64,000 nt of DNA from Spodoptera frugiperda (GCF_023101765.2 NC_064217.1:8715788-8779787); one strand, 5' to 3'; shown: positions 23,569 to 36,296, counted from the stretch's first letter. Translations and numbers: made by a program. The notes: a model not told the origin generated them from the letters alone.

Positions 23569-23965
23569 CAGAAAATAACATTTTTTATTATACGAGTACT
23601 ATAATAAAATGCGGCTGGCAAAAAGCCGAGTGCGTCAACTGTCTTGATATTACCAAACTCCATAACTCAAAAGTGATGTCACCGTGATAAGAGGGAACAT
23701 TATATTTTTACATTTCTGCCCTATATAGACTGCGTAGGATGCGTGCTGTTATTTATTATTTATGTTCGAGTGTTAGTCAATTGGATATAACACTGAGATT
23801 TACATGGAAATTCCAGTTTTTTTTTTATATAATATTATTAGAAGAATGAAGATTTTGTCTTTCACTGTTTCATTCTCAAGCTTATAAAGTAAATTACTAA
23901 AAGTAGGTAAGTCAGGTATTATATGTCTCCTGTTATCCGTGGCTAATAGAGTGGATAGATAAACT

Positions 23966-24170
23966 TTTTTTATGGAATGAACCGTTGAGCAGGCGGATCA
24001 CCTGATGGTAAGCAATCGCCGCTGCCCATGGACACCTGAAACATCAGAGGTGTTACTAGTGCGATGCCTTTTGGAGGTTAGGAATTTAAGGGTTATTGTA
24101 GAATCGGGGATTAGGAAGGATGGTAATTGGGCCTCCGGTAACTTCATCAACATGGCTCTTCCACACTTAA
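23966..24170 (+). mobile_element. Family A repeat
   Basis: CACCTGATGGTAAGCAATCG..., GAATTTAAGGGTTATTG, GGGCCTCCGGTAACTTCA and CATGGCTCTTCCACACTTA. The 145-codon frame starting at 24005 begins inside this repeat and is not a gene. Confidence 0.75.
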
Positions 24171-24593
24171 AATACGGCTATTTTCTATCGTTGCAGTGCC
24201 TAAAAATCTCTATATATAAAGATGGCATGTTTTCACCAAGTTTTTGTAGTAACAAAATAAATCATACGACAGATACGCCTGACTGGGCTTATGTACCAGT
24301 TACCTATAAACACAGTAAGCGGTACACACAACAAAGTTTCACAATCTACGATACTAAAGAAAATATGTGTCATGTCATGAGTAAAATATTACAATGGCGA
24401 GTTCTATACGAACGAAGTTGTCTCACTTTTTGCTCACGGTAATAACAACATCAGATTCATTTTTCTAGACTTTTACCAATTACACGGGAAAGTGAACAAT
24501 TATGTGATTTTCTTTGGAAACTTATCTTATGTTCTAATTACAGGAATGGTATTTATGTTTGTTCTTTTTTTTTTTAGCCTGGCAACTTTAGTA

Positions 24594-24815
24594 AGGCTTT
24601 TTTAAGGGGAAATATCATCCAAAGACTTCTCTTGCCTTAGGCGTGGCGAGAGTGAGAGTCAGGCTCTTACTGACTAAAAACCACCCCGTTCCTACTCCTG
24701 CTTTTCGAGCCGTAGCCCGGTAAACCTGCTAGGTAGTCCGCAGCTCCGGATCAGGCATCAGCCCTACTGGGTCCCGTCTGTAGTGGTTTAATGACTCTCT
24801 GAGGCGAGCCGTATT
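24594..24815 (-). mobile_element. Family B SINE, extended copy
   Basis: Near-consensus body to CGCAGCTCCGG, then a further 60 bases (GATCAGGCATCAGCCCTACT...) not seen in most copies; the true 5' end of the family may be longer than the common truncated form. Confidence 0.72.
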
Positions 24816-25057
24816 TATGTTTGGTCTAGAGGTACAATAAAAGGTACACGGATCTGGTAATGACAATAAAATTAACTCACCAGGATTAATTCGATAACGC
24901 CAATATTAATCACACAATAGGGATGATGACGGGCTACCTAAGTTAGATAATAATATATATTTAGTCCGGCAGGTAACGAAAATAATATTAGAGACTTATT
25001 TTTTACTTTGTCGTATAAGAAAACAAGAATTACGTTCATAAAACGAATCAAAGTTTA

Positions 25058-25115
25058 GGAGTGGGAGAAGAGGCCTTTGGCCTGCAGCGGTCATTTATAG
25101 GCTGTTGATGTTGAT
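25058..25115 (+). mobile_element. Family M 3'-end fragment
   Basis: GAGAAGAGGCCTTTGGCC, TTTATAGGCTGTTGATG. The same tail as the SINEs at 16925 and 51888. Confidence 0.55.
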
Positions 25116-25195
25116 TAGCTCGATAGCCGGCTATTGGTTACTGTCTCTGTACTTAAACAATTTTTATTTCTTTACCTGAATACTAAATAACTTAC

Positions 25196-25500
25196 CTGAT
25201 TGTACGAAATACCGCACTAAACAAAAGAAAATCTGCCAAAGAGAATACAATGTTGCCCTAAAAAAAACGCTTTCCTTAAAAAAAACTTAACAAAAAGATT
25301 TCTTCGTTAACAAGTTCTCAAAGCAAAAAATCTTCGCCAAAGAAAGAAGTCTGCAGAGTAACCTTTGTAAATAAACACACGAAATACCTTTGGTAACACA
25401 CGAAACACCTTCACAGACCAAAATTGCACGACTTCATTCATAATTCGTAACTCGAAAAAACACTAATTAACCAGTTTTTGCCAACATTCGCACAAAGGGT
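25196..25500 (-). promoter_or_regulatory. Alternative candidate untranslated exon (minus strand)
   Basis: The minus strand shows a consensus donor, CAG|GTAAGT, with the exon ending at 25196. The preceding 300 bases are free of recognised repeats and have short ORFs only. It could be a distal first exon of the minus-strand membrane-protein gene or of an unrelated transcript. The upstream boundary is not defined. Confidence 0.28.
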
Positions 25501-25590
25501 TGAGTTTGAAATCTCAGTGAATGGTGAGTAGCTTTGAGGGTGAGTGTGTAAGAGGATGAGTGCACTTGTTCGCTGGCTTCTTCACTAACA

Positions 25591-25767
25591 TATAAAGGCT
25601 TATAACGAGGAGTATCTTCAACGCTCGAGCTGCTCAACTGTTGCTGCCATTTTGTGAAGGAAAACTTTTTGAAGTTTTGCAGCGAAATTTTTGTTGGTTG
25701 TTTGTGTTTCTGTGTTGTTGTAGCTGAGCATTGTATTTTGATGTGAGGAATTAGCAGTAAGCTCAGT
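25591..25767 (+). promoter_or_regulatory. Candidate TATA promoter and non-coding exon (plus strand)
   Basis: TATAAAGG at 25591-25598 is followed about 30 bases later by a possible initiator in TCTTCAACG. Potential donors follow, GCA|GTAAGC near 25753 and CTCA|GTGAGT near 25765. The segment lies head-to-head with the candidate minus-strand exon at 25196-25500, so the pair could be a divergent promoter. No protein-coding ORF supports it. Confidence 0.22.
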
Positions 25768-26370
25768 GAGTTTAGTATATAGTTTTTATTTTACTCACCT
25801 ATCTATGTACTGAAATTGCAGTAGGTACCCGCATGTCTATGTATCTATGTATGTAGATAATATGGCGCCAGCAGTAATGGGGTCGTGAATATTTGCATTT
25901 TTTGTAATTGTTTTGTTCATTTAAGTACCTAAGTAGAATACAAGTATTCTCAGCCAAATAATTTTATTATAAAAATCATAATCAGACGCGGAGGAATTCA
26001 AAGGGTCAATGTCTTTTCTACTTATGTACTTATCCTTTACCGTCTTTTCGATAGAAGTTTTAGTGTTTACCTACTTAAAGAGTAAATTAAATCTATTCAT
26101 AATACTAAAAAGGTTCGCTCTTAACGAATATTAAAGTTATTTGAATTTCTTATAAGCGAGTAAGGAATTATGTACACACTTTCTTTTTAAATATTCAATA
26201 AACAAAACTGAGTTTTTCGTTGATTGGAATTCCAAGAAGTTTAATTTGTTAAGTTATTTCCTCTTTCTACAAGGAGTGAGAGGGTGTAGCTTTATCCTCC
26301 CTTCAAGTTTTTAAACGTAAAAATAATTTTATTTAGTAACCAATGAAGCATATTTATGTTTGATTAATAA

Positions 26371-26462
26371 GCATTAACTGCCGAACGAAAACTGTTGAAG
26401 GCAAATCGTTCGCTAAGCGTCGGTCATCAGTAACTAGTGAGTGGCGGTTAACGTGTTTATAA
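26371..26462. mobile_element. Family E short foldback repeat
   Basis: GCATTAACTGCCGAACGAAA, TTGAAGGCAAATCG, GTGGCGGTTAACGTGTTT. Confidence 0.68.
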
Positions 26463-27079
26463 AGATCCTGTTACGAATGTCGCAGCATATGTCTTTACAA
26501 TCACATTGCTCATGATAATTTTACAGGCACTTTTAAAAACGTTCATCACCTCCCTACTCTAATTTCTGTATGAATAACATGTAACTTGATATTTTATTAT
26601 TAAATGCCAGTAATGAATTTGGTTTTTTTTATTTTTAAATTTATTATTCATCCATTTTATTTTTGTACATAAAATAAGTCACATTTTACTTTACTGATCT
26701 GTAAATACACAAACTTTCGAACCTTATCAGATGATTATCTACCTTTTCAGGTTCCGAAAGGAAATTGCCAACTCGGCGGTTGATAAGTGAAAATGTTTTA
26801 TCACTCGAGTTAGTACTGGCTTGTAGGATTCGATCGGAAATGAAGCGTTTGCGTCAAGCAACAGGGCGTTGCTTGAATAAAGCTTTTACGATTTACGTAT
26901 TTTTAAGAAAACATCTTTATTTAGTTGGCCGGAGATCGTCGCGCGATGCCCCCGACGCCAGACGTGTATTTATCTTCAGTTATATTAGGTAAATCCCAAG
27001 TAATATACAAAACATCTAAGTTTTTAAACTGACATGGTCACTAACACTAATATTAGAACTTAAGACGGTATATTTTGCC

Positions 27080-27220
27080 ATGTGTATTAGTTTCGAGTTT
27101 TCGATATTTCGGCAATGATGTTAAAAACGAACTAGAAACAGGGTAGACTGATTTATCCGTGATCATGGCGCTTGCAACAGTGCCAAAATATCGAAAACCC
27201 GAAAAACCTAATAAACATGA
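27080..27220. mobile_element. Foldback MITE
   Basis: Inverted arms of about 40 bases, TGTATTAGTTTCGAGTTTTC and its imperfect complement ending GAAAACCCGAAAAACCTAAT, around GATCATGGCGCTTGCAAC. Confidence 0.6.
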
Positions 27221-27730
27221 TAAACATCCCGTTTTAAGCTCTAATGTTAATACAAAACATCATTTAATAGGCTATTATTCTATCTCATTACGTATCACAA
27301 TTTAGGGTTATGCTAATAAACGTGACCAATCCCTTTCTAAGATCCGTATGTTGTCGCATCCCTTTACGGAAAGGGGTACTAAATACCTCATACCTGGTGT
27401 TTTGAGTTGTTTCTAGTCGAATGATTTCATTTTCCAAACGATTAAATCGGTTCACTCGATTGAACACTCCTGGTTAGGAGTTAGTGAGGTAAATAAATCG
27501 GTCGCTCCCTTGCTTTGCTTTACCTGTGATATATTCTTGAATTTTTGTGTTTGGCAGGTGTCTCAGTTCTTTTATGTAAACAAAATATGTGTTTTAAAAT
27601 GATATTGCTTTGGTTTGACTTTTATAAGATGTTTAGTTTTAAGAGAGAAAAGATGTTTATGTGTAGAATAATTCTTACCGGGATCTCCCAGATTGTGTAA
27701 GAAAATGTTGACCTCTTACATACAAAATTG

Positions 27731-27880
27731 CCCGGTTCTGGGTACTACCTAGCGGGTTTGCAGGAGCTCCGGCTCAAAAAACAGGAGTTGGAACGGGATG
27801 GTTTTTAGTCAGTATGAGTCTCAGTTCCCTCTCGCCTCGCCTAAGGTGGGTGAAGTCATTGGATGATTTCCCTCCCTAAA
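27731..27880 (+). mobile_element. Family B SINE copy
   Basis: CTACCTAGCGGGTTTGCAGG, AACAGGAGTTGGAACGGG, ATTGGATGATTTCCC. Confidence 0.76.
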
Positions 27881-28162
27881 ATCGTCCTTATCCTCGTAAA
27901 ATATAAAGCACGATTAACGCCTTAACCGGAATAAAAATACATAAATTATTTTCTTTTCACCTTCAAAAACTGAATTCATGTGTAATATAAGCATACCTAT
28001 CGCAATGGTACATATGAGCGGGTTATTTAAAACATAAAGTATGCAAAACTTGCGGCAAGGCACGTCTCGACTCGATTTGGATCGATTTTCGATAGAAAGC
28101 ACTGAATTGGTTATGAAGACTCGATGTACGCATTTATTATAGGAAGTATCTAACCTTCTAGT

Positions 28163-29100
28163 ACCGACGTCCAATTTCAGTTACATAAGTACCGACGTGA
28201 GGTCTGCCAGACCCCAGCCTTTTATTATGGAAATCTTTGATGTTTATTAATATATCATATAAATATATTTGTTTATGTGTTGTATATGTATTTAGCAATT
28301 ATATAAATTAAATAAAAAAGTAAAGTATAACCATTCATTACTAATATTAAAAAAAAATATTGCAGGCGCACATTTTTTGAACGAAAAAAGTTACTTTTAT
28401 CTTGTTGACTACTATGATTCAACAAACAATATATATTTTCTGAAAGTCTTTTTTTCTTAAAGATCAATAATCATATAAATAAAAAAACATTATAATTTAT
28501 ACATAATCAACAAATATCGTGGAAATCGCAAGGCACCAAATTGGTGGGTAACCAGCTACCTTCACAAATACGCTTTGCAGACAGGTTTGCTGCACTATAG
28601 GCATACATGCTTCTTACAAGTGTCAAATTTGTACGCAGTCTTGCCCTTCAGTTTTGATGGACAAATGCTATTCTTGTAAAAAAAATCATAGCTTTTATTT
28701 TGGAGGGTTATTTTATAAATTATCTATTTCAGAGAAACACTTTTACTTGCCCTGATACTTGCCCGTATCAAGCTCGAAGTACTTAACTTGACTTATAAAT
28801 ATATTTGTATAGGTCATATTTGTACCTGACTGGAATTAAAAGAAAAAAACTTTAAAATTGGGTAAAAGTCCTATTCAAAAAAAGTTACATAAGTACAGAC
28901 GAGTGGTCTGTCAGACCACTCGAAATTTTCAGTAAGGCATAACTCACCGAAATGACGAACGCTGATGCAGTTACTTTCCATGAACGCTCCTGGGCGACTA
29001 ACTAAGGGGTAGACAGACTCACAGGGTGATAAGTCCACACTAACATATGTACCTAGATTTTCGTAAGCATCAAGGTGTCTGTCAGACCACGCGTCGGTAC
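28163..29100 (-). pseudogene. Relic of a piggyBac-like transposon
   Basis: On the minus strand, 28674-28561 reads a cysteine pattern C-P-S-K-L-K-G-K-T-A-Y-K-F-D-T-C-K-K-H-V-C-L-stop-C-S-K-P-V-C-K, which resembles the zinc-binding C-terminal domain of piggyBac transposases (paired cysteines, KT-Y, VCL). In-frame stops and no upstream catalytic domain show it is dead. The surroundings carry repeated GTACCGACG blocks (28163, 28187, and inverted at 29089) and GGTCTG-N-CAGACC palindromes (28201, 28907, 29070), probably subterminal sequences. The family is inferred from the cysteine pattern only; the outer limits are approximate. Confidence 0.45.
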
Positions 29101-29206
29101 TTAAAGGCTAAGGCGAAATTGATAGATTTTCTTAGATAAAGAAATGGATGATTTTTTTAGTTAAGCATGTCATTGGTTTTATAGGTGTGACAGAAGGCAC
29201 TACTTT

Positions 29207-29320
29207 ATTTTTTATAGTTTAAGCCGGTAAATGAACGAGATGGGTCACCTGATGGTAAGCAATCACCGCCGTCCATGGACACCTGAAACACCAGAGGCGT
29301 TACAAGTGCGTTGCCGGCCT
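29207..29320 (+). mobile_element. Family A repeat, truncated
   Basis: TTTAAGCCGGTAAATGAACG, CACCTGATGGTAAGCAATCA, GTTACAAGTGCGTTGCCGGC, then homology ends. Confidence 0.75.
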
Positions 29321-29762
29321 TAGGTATTTTAGATTGAAATTAGGTTTTCGTGTGTAGTATAAATTTATTTCATGTAATTGCACTGCTAGAAAAGTCACTG
29401 ACGTTTTTTCAGTTAGTCGTGTTTAAGTATCTTTGAGTTAAACTATAAGACTTCTGGCTGATATGAAAAAAGTTTGCTTTTATTTTACAGCAAAAGACTG
29501 AAGCGTGAAAGCCAAATAGCGCCCGCATTTTATCCCACAACTCACGTAAAGCCAGCGACGTCGGTCCTAGCTTACATATGTGGACAGAACTTTACAGTCT
29601 CTCAAGTGAGTGCCAAAAAGACAGACAGATTTATCATTTTATATTGTAGTGCTTTGCATTTTTCATTTTGGTGCATCGTAACAACGTGGTAACGACAGAC
29701 AGTTCTTATTTATTTTCTTACTGTTACGAAATAATTGTTATGGTTTACTTTAGATGATGCAA

Positions 29763-29886
29763 CGTCACGCCTTTTATCACCGAAGAGGTAGGCAGAGATG
29801 CATATTACGGCATCCGCTATACAATGTACACCCTCTTTTCACCATTTGTGTTATAAGTCTCATGTAATAGGGGGTGAGCCTACATA
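29763..29886 (-). mobile_element. Family D SINE, head truncated
   Basis: CGTCACGCCTTTTATCACCG... to CATGTAATAGGGGGTGAGCC; the tRNA-like head is missing. Confidence 0.75.
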
Positions 29887-29999
29887 CAATTATGAGTCGG
29901 TTATTACGAGGTCAAAAATTGTGTAAATTGCAAAGTCCAAGGCAATGTGTGTGTAAAGTTTAACGTCAAATAAGATAGAAATGATACACTACTTAAAAC

Positions 30000-32900
30000 A
30001 TACAAGTATCTAACATATCAATATCCAACATACTCGTATTAAAACAGTGAATATAATTTCGTCTCCACATTGAGTGACAAATGAATTCTCGACAATTCGA
30101 CATGGAGTGAGCTCTGCAAATTAATTGGCGTTGCATTGATTGCTTCATGAATGGTCGTGCAAGCTCGCTCGAGTAGCTTGTAAGACATATAGGGTGGTAC
30201 ATTGCAATCTGCAATCTGTGAACTGATGAACGGATCTTGAGATAGTTAGTTTATTAATATCTCTGTTAATGAGTTAGTATTATTGGTAAATATTTCAAGA
30301 AATGTGAGGATATTGAACTGATTCAAATATATACGGATTTTTAAATAATAATAATAAAAAAGGTTGTTGCTTGTTGTCTTTAGTTGTTCGTTTGCTGAAA
30401 TTTTTGGTTAAAGAAAACCGTTTACAGGTTTAGCTTGTCATTAAACTTAAACATAAAATAATTAAATGATACAATGATCTAGCCTCAGATGATAATCGCT
30501 GACGGTGACGCTAAAATGCTATAAAAAAACCAATATTAAAGTTCTTAAAACTAAAGACCTGATACCTCTGAGACTCAATTCGTCGATACTCATACAAGAT
30601 GTGATGCCGTTCCTTTATAACTCCAAACACAGCACAGTTGTTCGAAAAGATTAATTTAGAAAATTTTATACGCACACAAAATTACGAGTAAAAGCTACTT
30701 TCATACATATTTCCATGAACAACTGCTCCCCAATTTATCAAACATTGCAGAAATACCGGCTCTCAATCAGTCGTCTAAATTACGTTTCTATTCTCAAAGA
30801 GGCGATCAATCTTGCGGGACCGAAGTTGCACCCATTAGCCACTGTCGTGCGAACAAATTGTTCTATCGACACACACCGCCTTAAGTACAAACCGATCAAT
30901 CTGATAGTGATACGTGCTAAGCCTAAGGATTAAGTACTGTCCGGTAATCCTTGGGCAGATGATATTTACTGAAATGTGTCAGTGTTGTTATATATGTATA
31001 CTTTTATATGTTTATTTGGTATATCAAAGTACGGACATACATATGTATGCTAAGTTTGTATGCAATTTGGTTGGATATGTGGTTGTAAGAGCTATATTTG
31101 TTTTTCGACGGGACACCGTGGTGTCCGTAACCTACTAAACTAGACACCAAAGTCGGGACACCACACGGTGACAGTATCAAAATGGATATCGAAGTATAAG
31201 TTAGTATGGCGGTTGGACTGGTGGCTGAGTGAGTGACACACCATACAGCGCTATATTAATTTATTAGTGGTGGCGCGACCAGGGTGGATGCGCAACCAGT
31301 AATATTCTGTGCTGCCGTCCAAGTGGGTCGCGTCGCCAGATTGCTTGCTCAACCAAGTAAACATTTTGGTGGTAGCGGCAACCAGTCGCGCCACCGTCAC
31401 CGTGGTGTCCCTGTGAAATAATTATAACCCTTAAAGTGACCGATGACCTTCAGGACTCGGTTTTGATAGCCAAATTATACGTATAAAGTATTATAATCAT
31501 TACTTTAGAAAAACCTTAGTAAAACTATTTATAGTGTTACATCGTGCATGTGATTCTATTGCACATGACACTCACAAATAAATGACCTTGAAATTGTCTG
31601 AATAAATTCTTAAACCGATTCTAACAAATCGTTAAACATTTGTAGGTATAGAAAAATCTTCGCTCACCGACTGACTAGAAAATTGCTTGGATTGGATTAC
31701 GTTGTACAGTCAGCCATCTTGATTCAGAAAATCTTGGTACTTATAAGTTATTTGATATTAGTCCGTCTAATTCTATTTAATCTTGTAGTTACTTCTTATT
31801 ACTTTCTTCTTCTTATTCTTATACAGTAATGAAATGAGTTTTTACCGGGTAAATGTTTGTTTCATTTGTGTTACGTAATTTACTCATTAAGCTTGTCCTT
31901 CATTAAAAATATTCAGATGTAATTAATATACACGTAGGTTGCTTTTTTGTCAGGTAAATGTTTAAATGAAAGCGCCTTCTTTCCAAAAAAAACTAAATCT
32001 ATAATTAGTTTTCATGACAAACCCAACTAAAGATTTCGATTCACTGGTCGAACTCATAGTTTTGATCCACCGTTCCACAATGTGGAATTATTAAACCAAT
32101 GAAAAGCGGCACAGTCATTATTAATTAATATAGTATCGTCAGTAGGTTCTTCAAGATAGAAGATATATAATAGAATTACAAATTATACGTGAGGAAACTC
32201 ACCATAAATACGTGCATCTTTTTATAACACCCAAAAGACATTTTCATTTAATTACGTAATTAATTAGCTCGGTTGAACGCAGTGACCACCCCGGACCCTG
32301 GGGCATTTATATCCTGATTGCTTTCAGGAGGTAAAGAGAATCGGAATTCGTCAAATAGGTATATACATACGTACATTTATGCGATAAACAGCAGCACACT
32401 AAACTAGTCCAAGTCAATATTGAATTGCAACCTTTTTTCCTTTGAATTAGAATAGAAAATGTATTGTAGGCCTACAGTAAAAGTAGACTTATGATATTCA
32501 ATTCGGCTAAGTATCTCCTACGCTAAAGTACGTTATATTATTCGATTAAAATTGCGAAATATATACAGTAACTTTACCAGCAGAATCATTAATTTTCATT
32601 ACAAAAAATGAGCACCCAATTTATTTACCGAAAAACCGCATCACAAAGGGAACCGCAATATATTAAACACGCGAGAAAATCTCGTATTTTACAAGCGTTT
32701 TTTCCTCCCAACACCATATTGAGAATGCGGAAAATTTCAACAGAAGCCATTATATATTTTACACGTTTAACAAAGAATGAATGCAAATTGAGCTGCGAAA
32801 TGTAGTAGTATTTATCTTCAGCGTGTTGCGGTAACATTGCGAAATAAAGACCAAGTTTTAAAAGTAAAATTCGACATTGGAACTAAGGTTGGCGCGTTAT

Positions 32901-34640
32901 GCTGTTTTCGCGAATAACTTGGCGTAGTGTCTGCATAGCGTATGGCGTATGGGGCGACCTTGGCCGTTTGGCAACCCTCGCCAGTCGATACAGGGGTGCT
33001 GACTCATACTTGTTATTATATGCACCATGGCAGGGTAGCTTTCAGACTCTCTAAAATGTTCCAGATTGTTTAAGACAATGGTTTACTGTCATGGAACATT
33101 GCTTTGTAGATTTGTTATGATTTAAGTGCTTTACTTATACTTTAAAACCCTCGTTTTACTTTTGAAATTTTTGTATCATCATTCAAATTGTGTAGTTTAA
33201 TTTCGACCACTTTAAGATTTCTTTAGATATCTTTGTCAGTATTTCACAAAGTAGGATTAGTAATTAGTCTTTTATTTAGGCGTCTACGACTATAAATCTT
33301 ACCAACTTAAACGAAACAAAAAATGAACTTTCACTGTATTTTACAAGTTTCTATTTCTCGAAAGTATGAATGGTAAATTCCTATGTAACTCCTGATATAA
33401 TCTAGTAATATTCCTGACTACCTATAGTTTACTCCTGACTGCGACACAGAAATACTATTCAGGGTAACTTTATAGTCACAAAGGGACGTGAATTTTAACT
33501 CGAAATCGTTAACCTTGTGAGTGACTCGAGACAATGGCGACTATTGTTTTATTATCACTACAGAGAATGTTTCTTGTTCGTAGAATAACGTATTATACAG
33601 ATTCGGGGTTTAAACATTAAAAGGTGTTTTAAAGGTCTTCAAGCTTTCTATGAAGGTGCTAACACTTTATCAAACCGCCGCCGTATCATATGTTTTGCTA
33701 ATTTAGAAAACGTACAAGCTAATAATTGTTTGCTTCATGTTAAGATATAAGATCAAAGACCAAGCTCGATAGTCATACTAAACTGAGTAGACTAAAATAA
33801 AAAAAAAACATGCTCCATGTTTTCTTGTAAATCTTAAGTACCATTTTTTTTGGATAAACAACCGATTTATACAGAAACTTAGACCCTCAAACATCCACAT
33901 TAGAAATTAATAACGATAAAATAATCTATAATGTATAGTACCGAAGATAGTTTTGCAGAAGAAATGGTGTGTCGCCGTCGAGTCGCGTCTAGTTGGCGCC
34001 GCTCCCACACCACAACGAGTTCTATATTATTACGTCCATCTCCCACAAAGGAGGCTGATTTTATTAAGGATGAATGTGTATTCATCCTTCTCGTGTCCCC
34101 TTGAAGGGACGTCATAGCTTCGTGTTTGAGGTGGCCTGCTTTATGACGCTGTTTGAATAATTTTCATCCAATTGGCTGAAGCAGGGTTTTGTTATTAGCT
34201 GTTTTGGCGTAAGCAGAAATATTTTGTTAGAAAGAAGTGGGTGGAAGGCAAAGTACAGTAGGACGATCATGAATAAACATAAAACGAATAAATAATACTT
34301 TAACGTAATAAGGAAGTAATCGTTGTGTAGGGATAAAGGTTCAAATCTAGACATAAAAGTGAATCAGTACTGAGTGGGTAAATATATTTAATTGTAAGTT
34401 TCACCGTAAAGAAAGCATTTCAAATAAAATAGTTTAAACAGTAAACGAACTACATTGATAAATAATCACCACTTCTTTTCAACATCATGCTAAAGGGTTC
34501 ATAGTTCTTTCCAACCAAATACAATACATATTTAAAAGAAAGTTCAGAGGTACTCTAGCGAAGCAATAAAAGTTATTGTCGGGATGATGCTGTTTGCAGT
34601 GTGTCGGAACTCAAGCTAGCTGTAGGCAAACGACAATACA
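30000..34640. other. No gene recognised; a few short unexplained frames
   Basis: Contains the GGGACACC foldback element (31150). The 72-codon plus-strand frame at 30715-30933 and GC-richer patches at 32880-33010 and 33960-34110 are not assignable; the last contains a minus-strand frame ending in a short R-rich segment. None has convincing splice or family support. Confidence 0.4.
31150..31412. mobile_element. GC-rich foldback element ending GGGACACC
   Basis: GGGACACCACACGGTGAC near 31154 and its complement CACCGTGGTGTCCC near 31396-31409 form inverted ends. The inside holds repeated GGTGGCGCGACC/GGTCGCGCC and GCAACCAG blocks. A second GGGACACCGTGGTGTCC lies at 31110. Confidence 0.5.
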
Positions 34641-34648
34641 CACGGGCA

Positions 34649-34728
34649 CACAAGCGCACAAGCTCACAAGCTCACAAGCACACAAGCGCACAAGCACACA
34701 AGCACACAAGCACACAAGCACACAAGCA
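34649..34728 (+). repeat. 8-bp minisatellite, 10 units
   Basis: Ten perfect-length copies of CACAAGCR/T (units ending G, T, T, A, G, A, A, A, A, A). Variation is confined to the last base of each unit, and the last five units are identical. Confidence 0.9.
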
Positions 34729-35093
34729 ATAGGCAATACAGCTCTATTTGTCTAGTCGCCGCGACCGAATGACAGGAATTCTCAATATGAATGTGTGTGT
34801 GTTATATAGAGGGTGTGTAGTGTATTATGTGATGTGAATGTTAATAAGTACAGTATTTTCGGGTGCATGTCGGTTTTAATTAGATTCGTGTTAATAAAGA
34901 TGGTGTTTAATGATTCGGTTAAAGGGATAAAACTGAATAACTCTTTATTGCTGTTTGCTAAAAAGGATATTAAGAATAGAATATAAGTTTCAAATTTTAG
35001 AAAAAATATTTATTGTCCCATACCAATACATAATTCTAAACTCAATGCTCCAATGATATTTATGATTTTTTACTAAAAATAACAGTTTGCTCA

Positions 35094-35150
35094 ATATATC
35101 GAGAAAAGCTCTACTACTTTCGAGTCACAGGTCATAGGAAGACACTTCAT
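35094..35150. mobile_element. Family K MITE fragment
   Basis: CGAGAAAAGCTCTACTACTT then CGAGTCACAG, matching 44963-45072. Confidence 0.45.
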
Positions 35151-35466
35151 CTCAATCAATCTCAATCCAGCTAGACTCTCTCTTAATCACATTTGAATTC
35201 AATTAAAAACCAGCAAATATTTAGTTGTTAAGGATATTTTAAAGCAAAAGGGAGTAAACAAGTCGGGCGGACGGTCACTATGTAATTTGTTTTCGCAATA
35301 ACTGGGTCAGGAGTGTAACGCAATTACAACCAGGGAAATTGCCTTTAGACGCAGCCTTAATCCTTTGAATCGAGTTTAAGTTTGATAACTTAGATAATTT
35401 TACGAATGCTGTTTATATTATGGTTGGAAACAAGCTGTGTTTTGGGTGTGCTTTTTGATTATATAT

Positions 35467-35515
35467 CGTCACGCCTTTTATCCCCGATGCGGTAGACAGA
35501 GGTGCACATTATTGA
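35467..35515 (-). mobile_element. Family D SINE 3' fragment
   Basis: CGTCACGCCTTTTATCCCCG then GACAGAGGTGCACATTA. Confidence 0.6.
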
Positions 35516-36296
35516 GATTTGATTTTGTTTTTGATTAATGTTCTTAAATCTAATGGTTGAAGATATGTTTTGGAATGGCATTACATTCGGTTGATTTTGT
35601 ATCATAATGTATGGAATAAAATGGATAGATTTTTTTACACACATAGGTACGCTAAAGGATAATTTGTTGTTTTACAAGGAAAATAACATTGTATACTGTT
35701 AACATCCCGATACTAAGTGTAACATACTGGGTGAGACCTACGGTAGAAGAATAATTTGTTGTTTTACAAGGACAATGATTTTCTTATTTCTTTTGTTTCA
35801 ATCAAAACACAGAAAGACACAAATCCTCATTTTGCAAAACCACACAATCATCAAATACAAAATGAAACCTAATTATAAATACCATACGTCTGCGATTAGA
35901 ATGACCTATCCCCATCTTTATTATGATCATTATAAGTTGACCGTATTAGGGCCAGCTGTAATTTCGGTCATTACGGCGGCGTCGGGGTTGGTAGACGTCT
36001 ACACGCAAATGGAAATGGCGGGTTGTAAAAGCCATGAGCCATGAATCCCTTGTTCAGATCGTAACACTATGAAGTAGGCTTCATAAACTAGTATTTTGGT
36101 GAATAAAAAGTCTATAGGTAATTTCTAGACAGGCTAGACAGACCTGTTAGGTAAGTAATCACACATTTTTAGTCATCGTCGTAGTTAATTATCGGTCGTC
36201 ATTGTGATTCTTTTGTTCTATTTACAGAAAACACAATGCTTTGGCTAACTTATATACAGGAACAAGTGACTATTATCTAGAAGGGTACTAAAAATT

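Noticed and set aside
24005..24442. 145-codon plus-strand frame
   Set aside because: Its first 55 codons are family A repeat and the rest shows no motif or splice support.
26754..26989. Possible exon between TTTTCAG and TTAG|GTAAAT containing a 75-codon frame
   Set aside because: Weak donor and no recognisable protein; could be non-coding exon, but nothing supports it.
34649..34728. CRISPR-like array
   Set aside because: Units are contiguous 8-mers without spacers, in an animal genome; a minisatellite.
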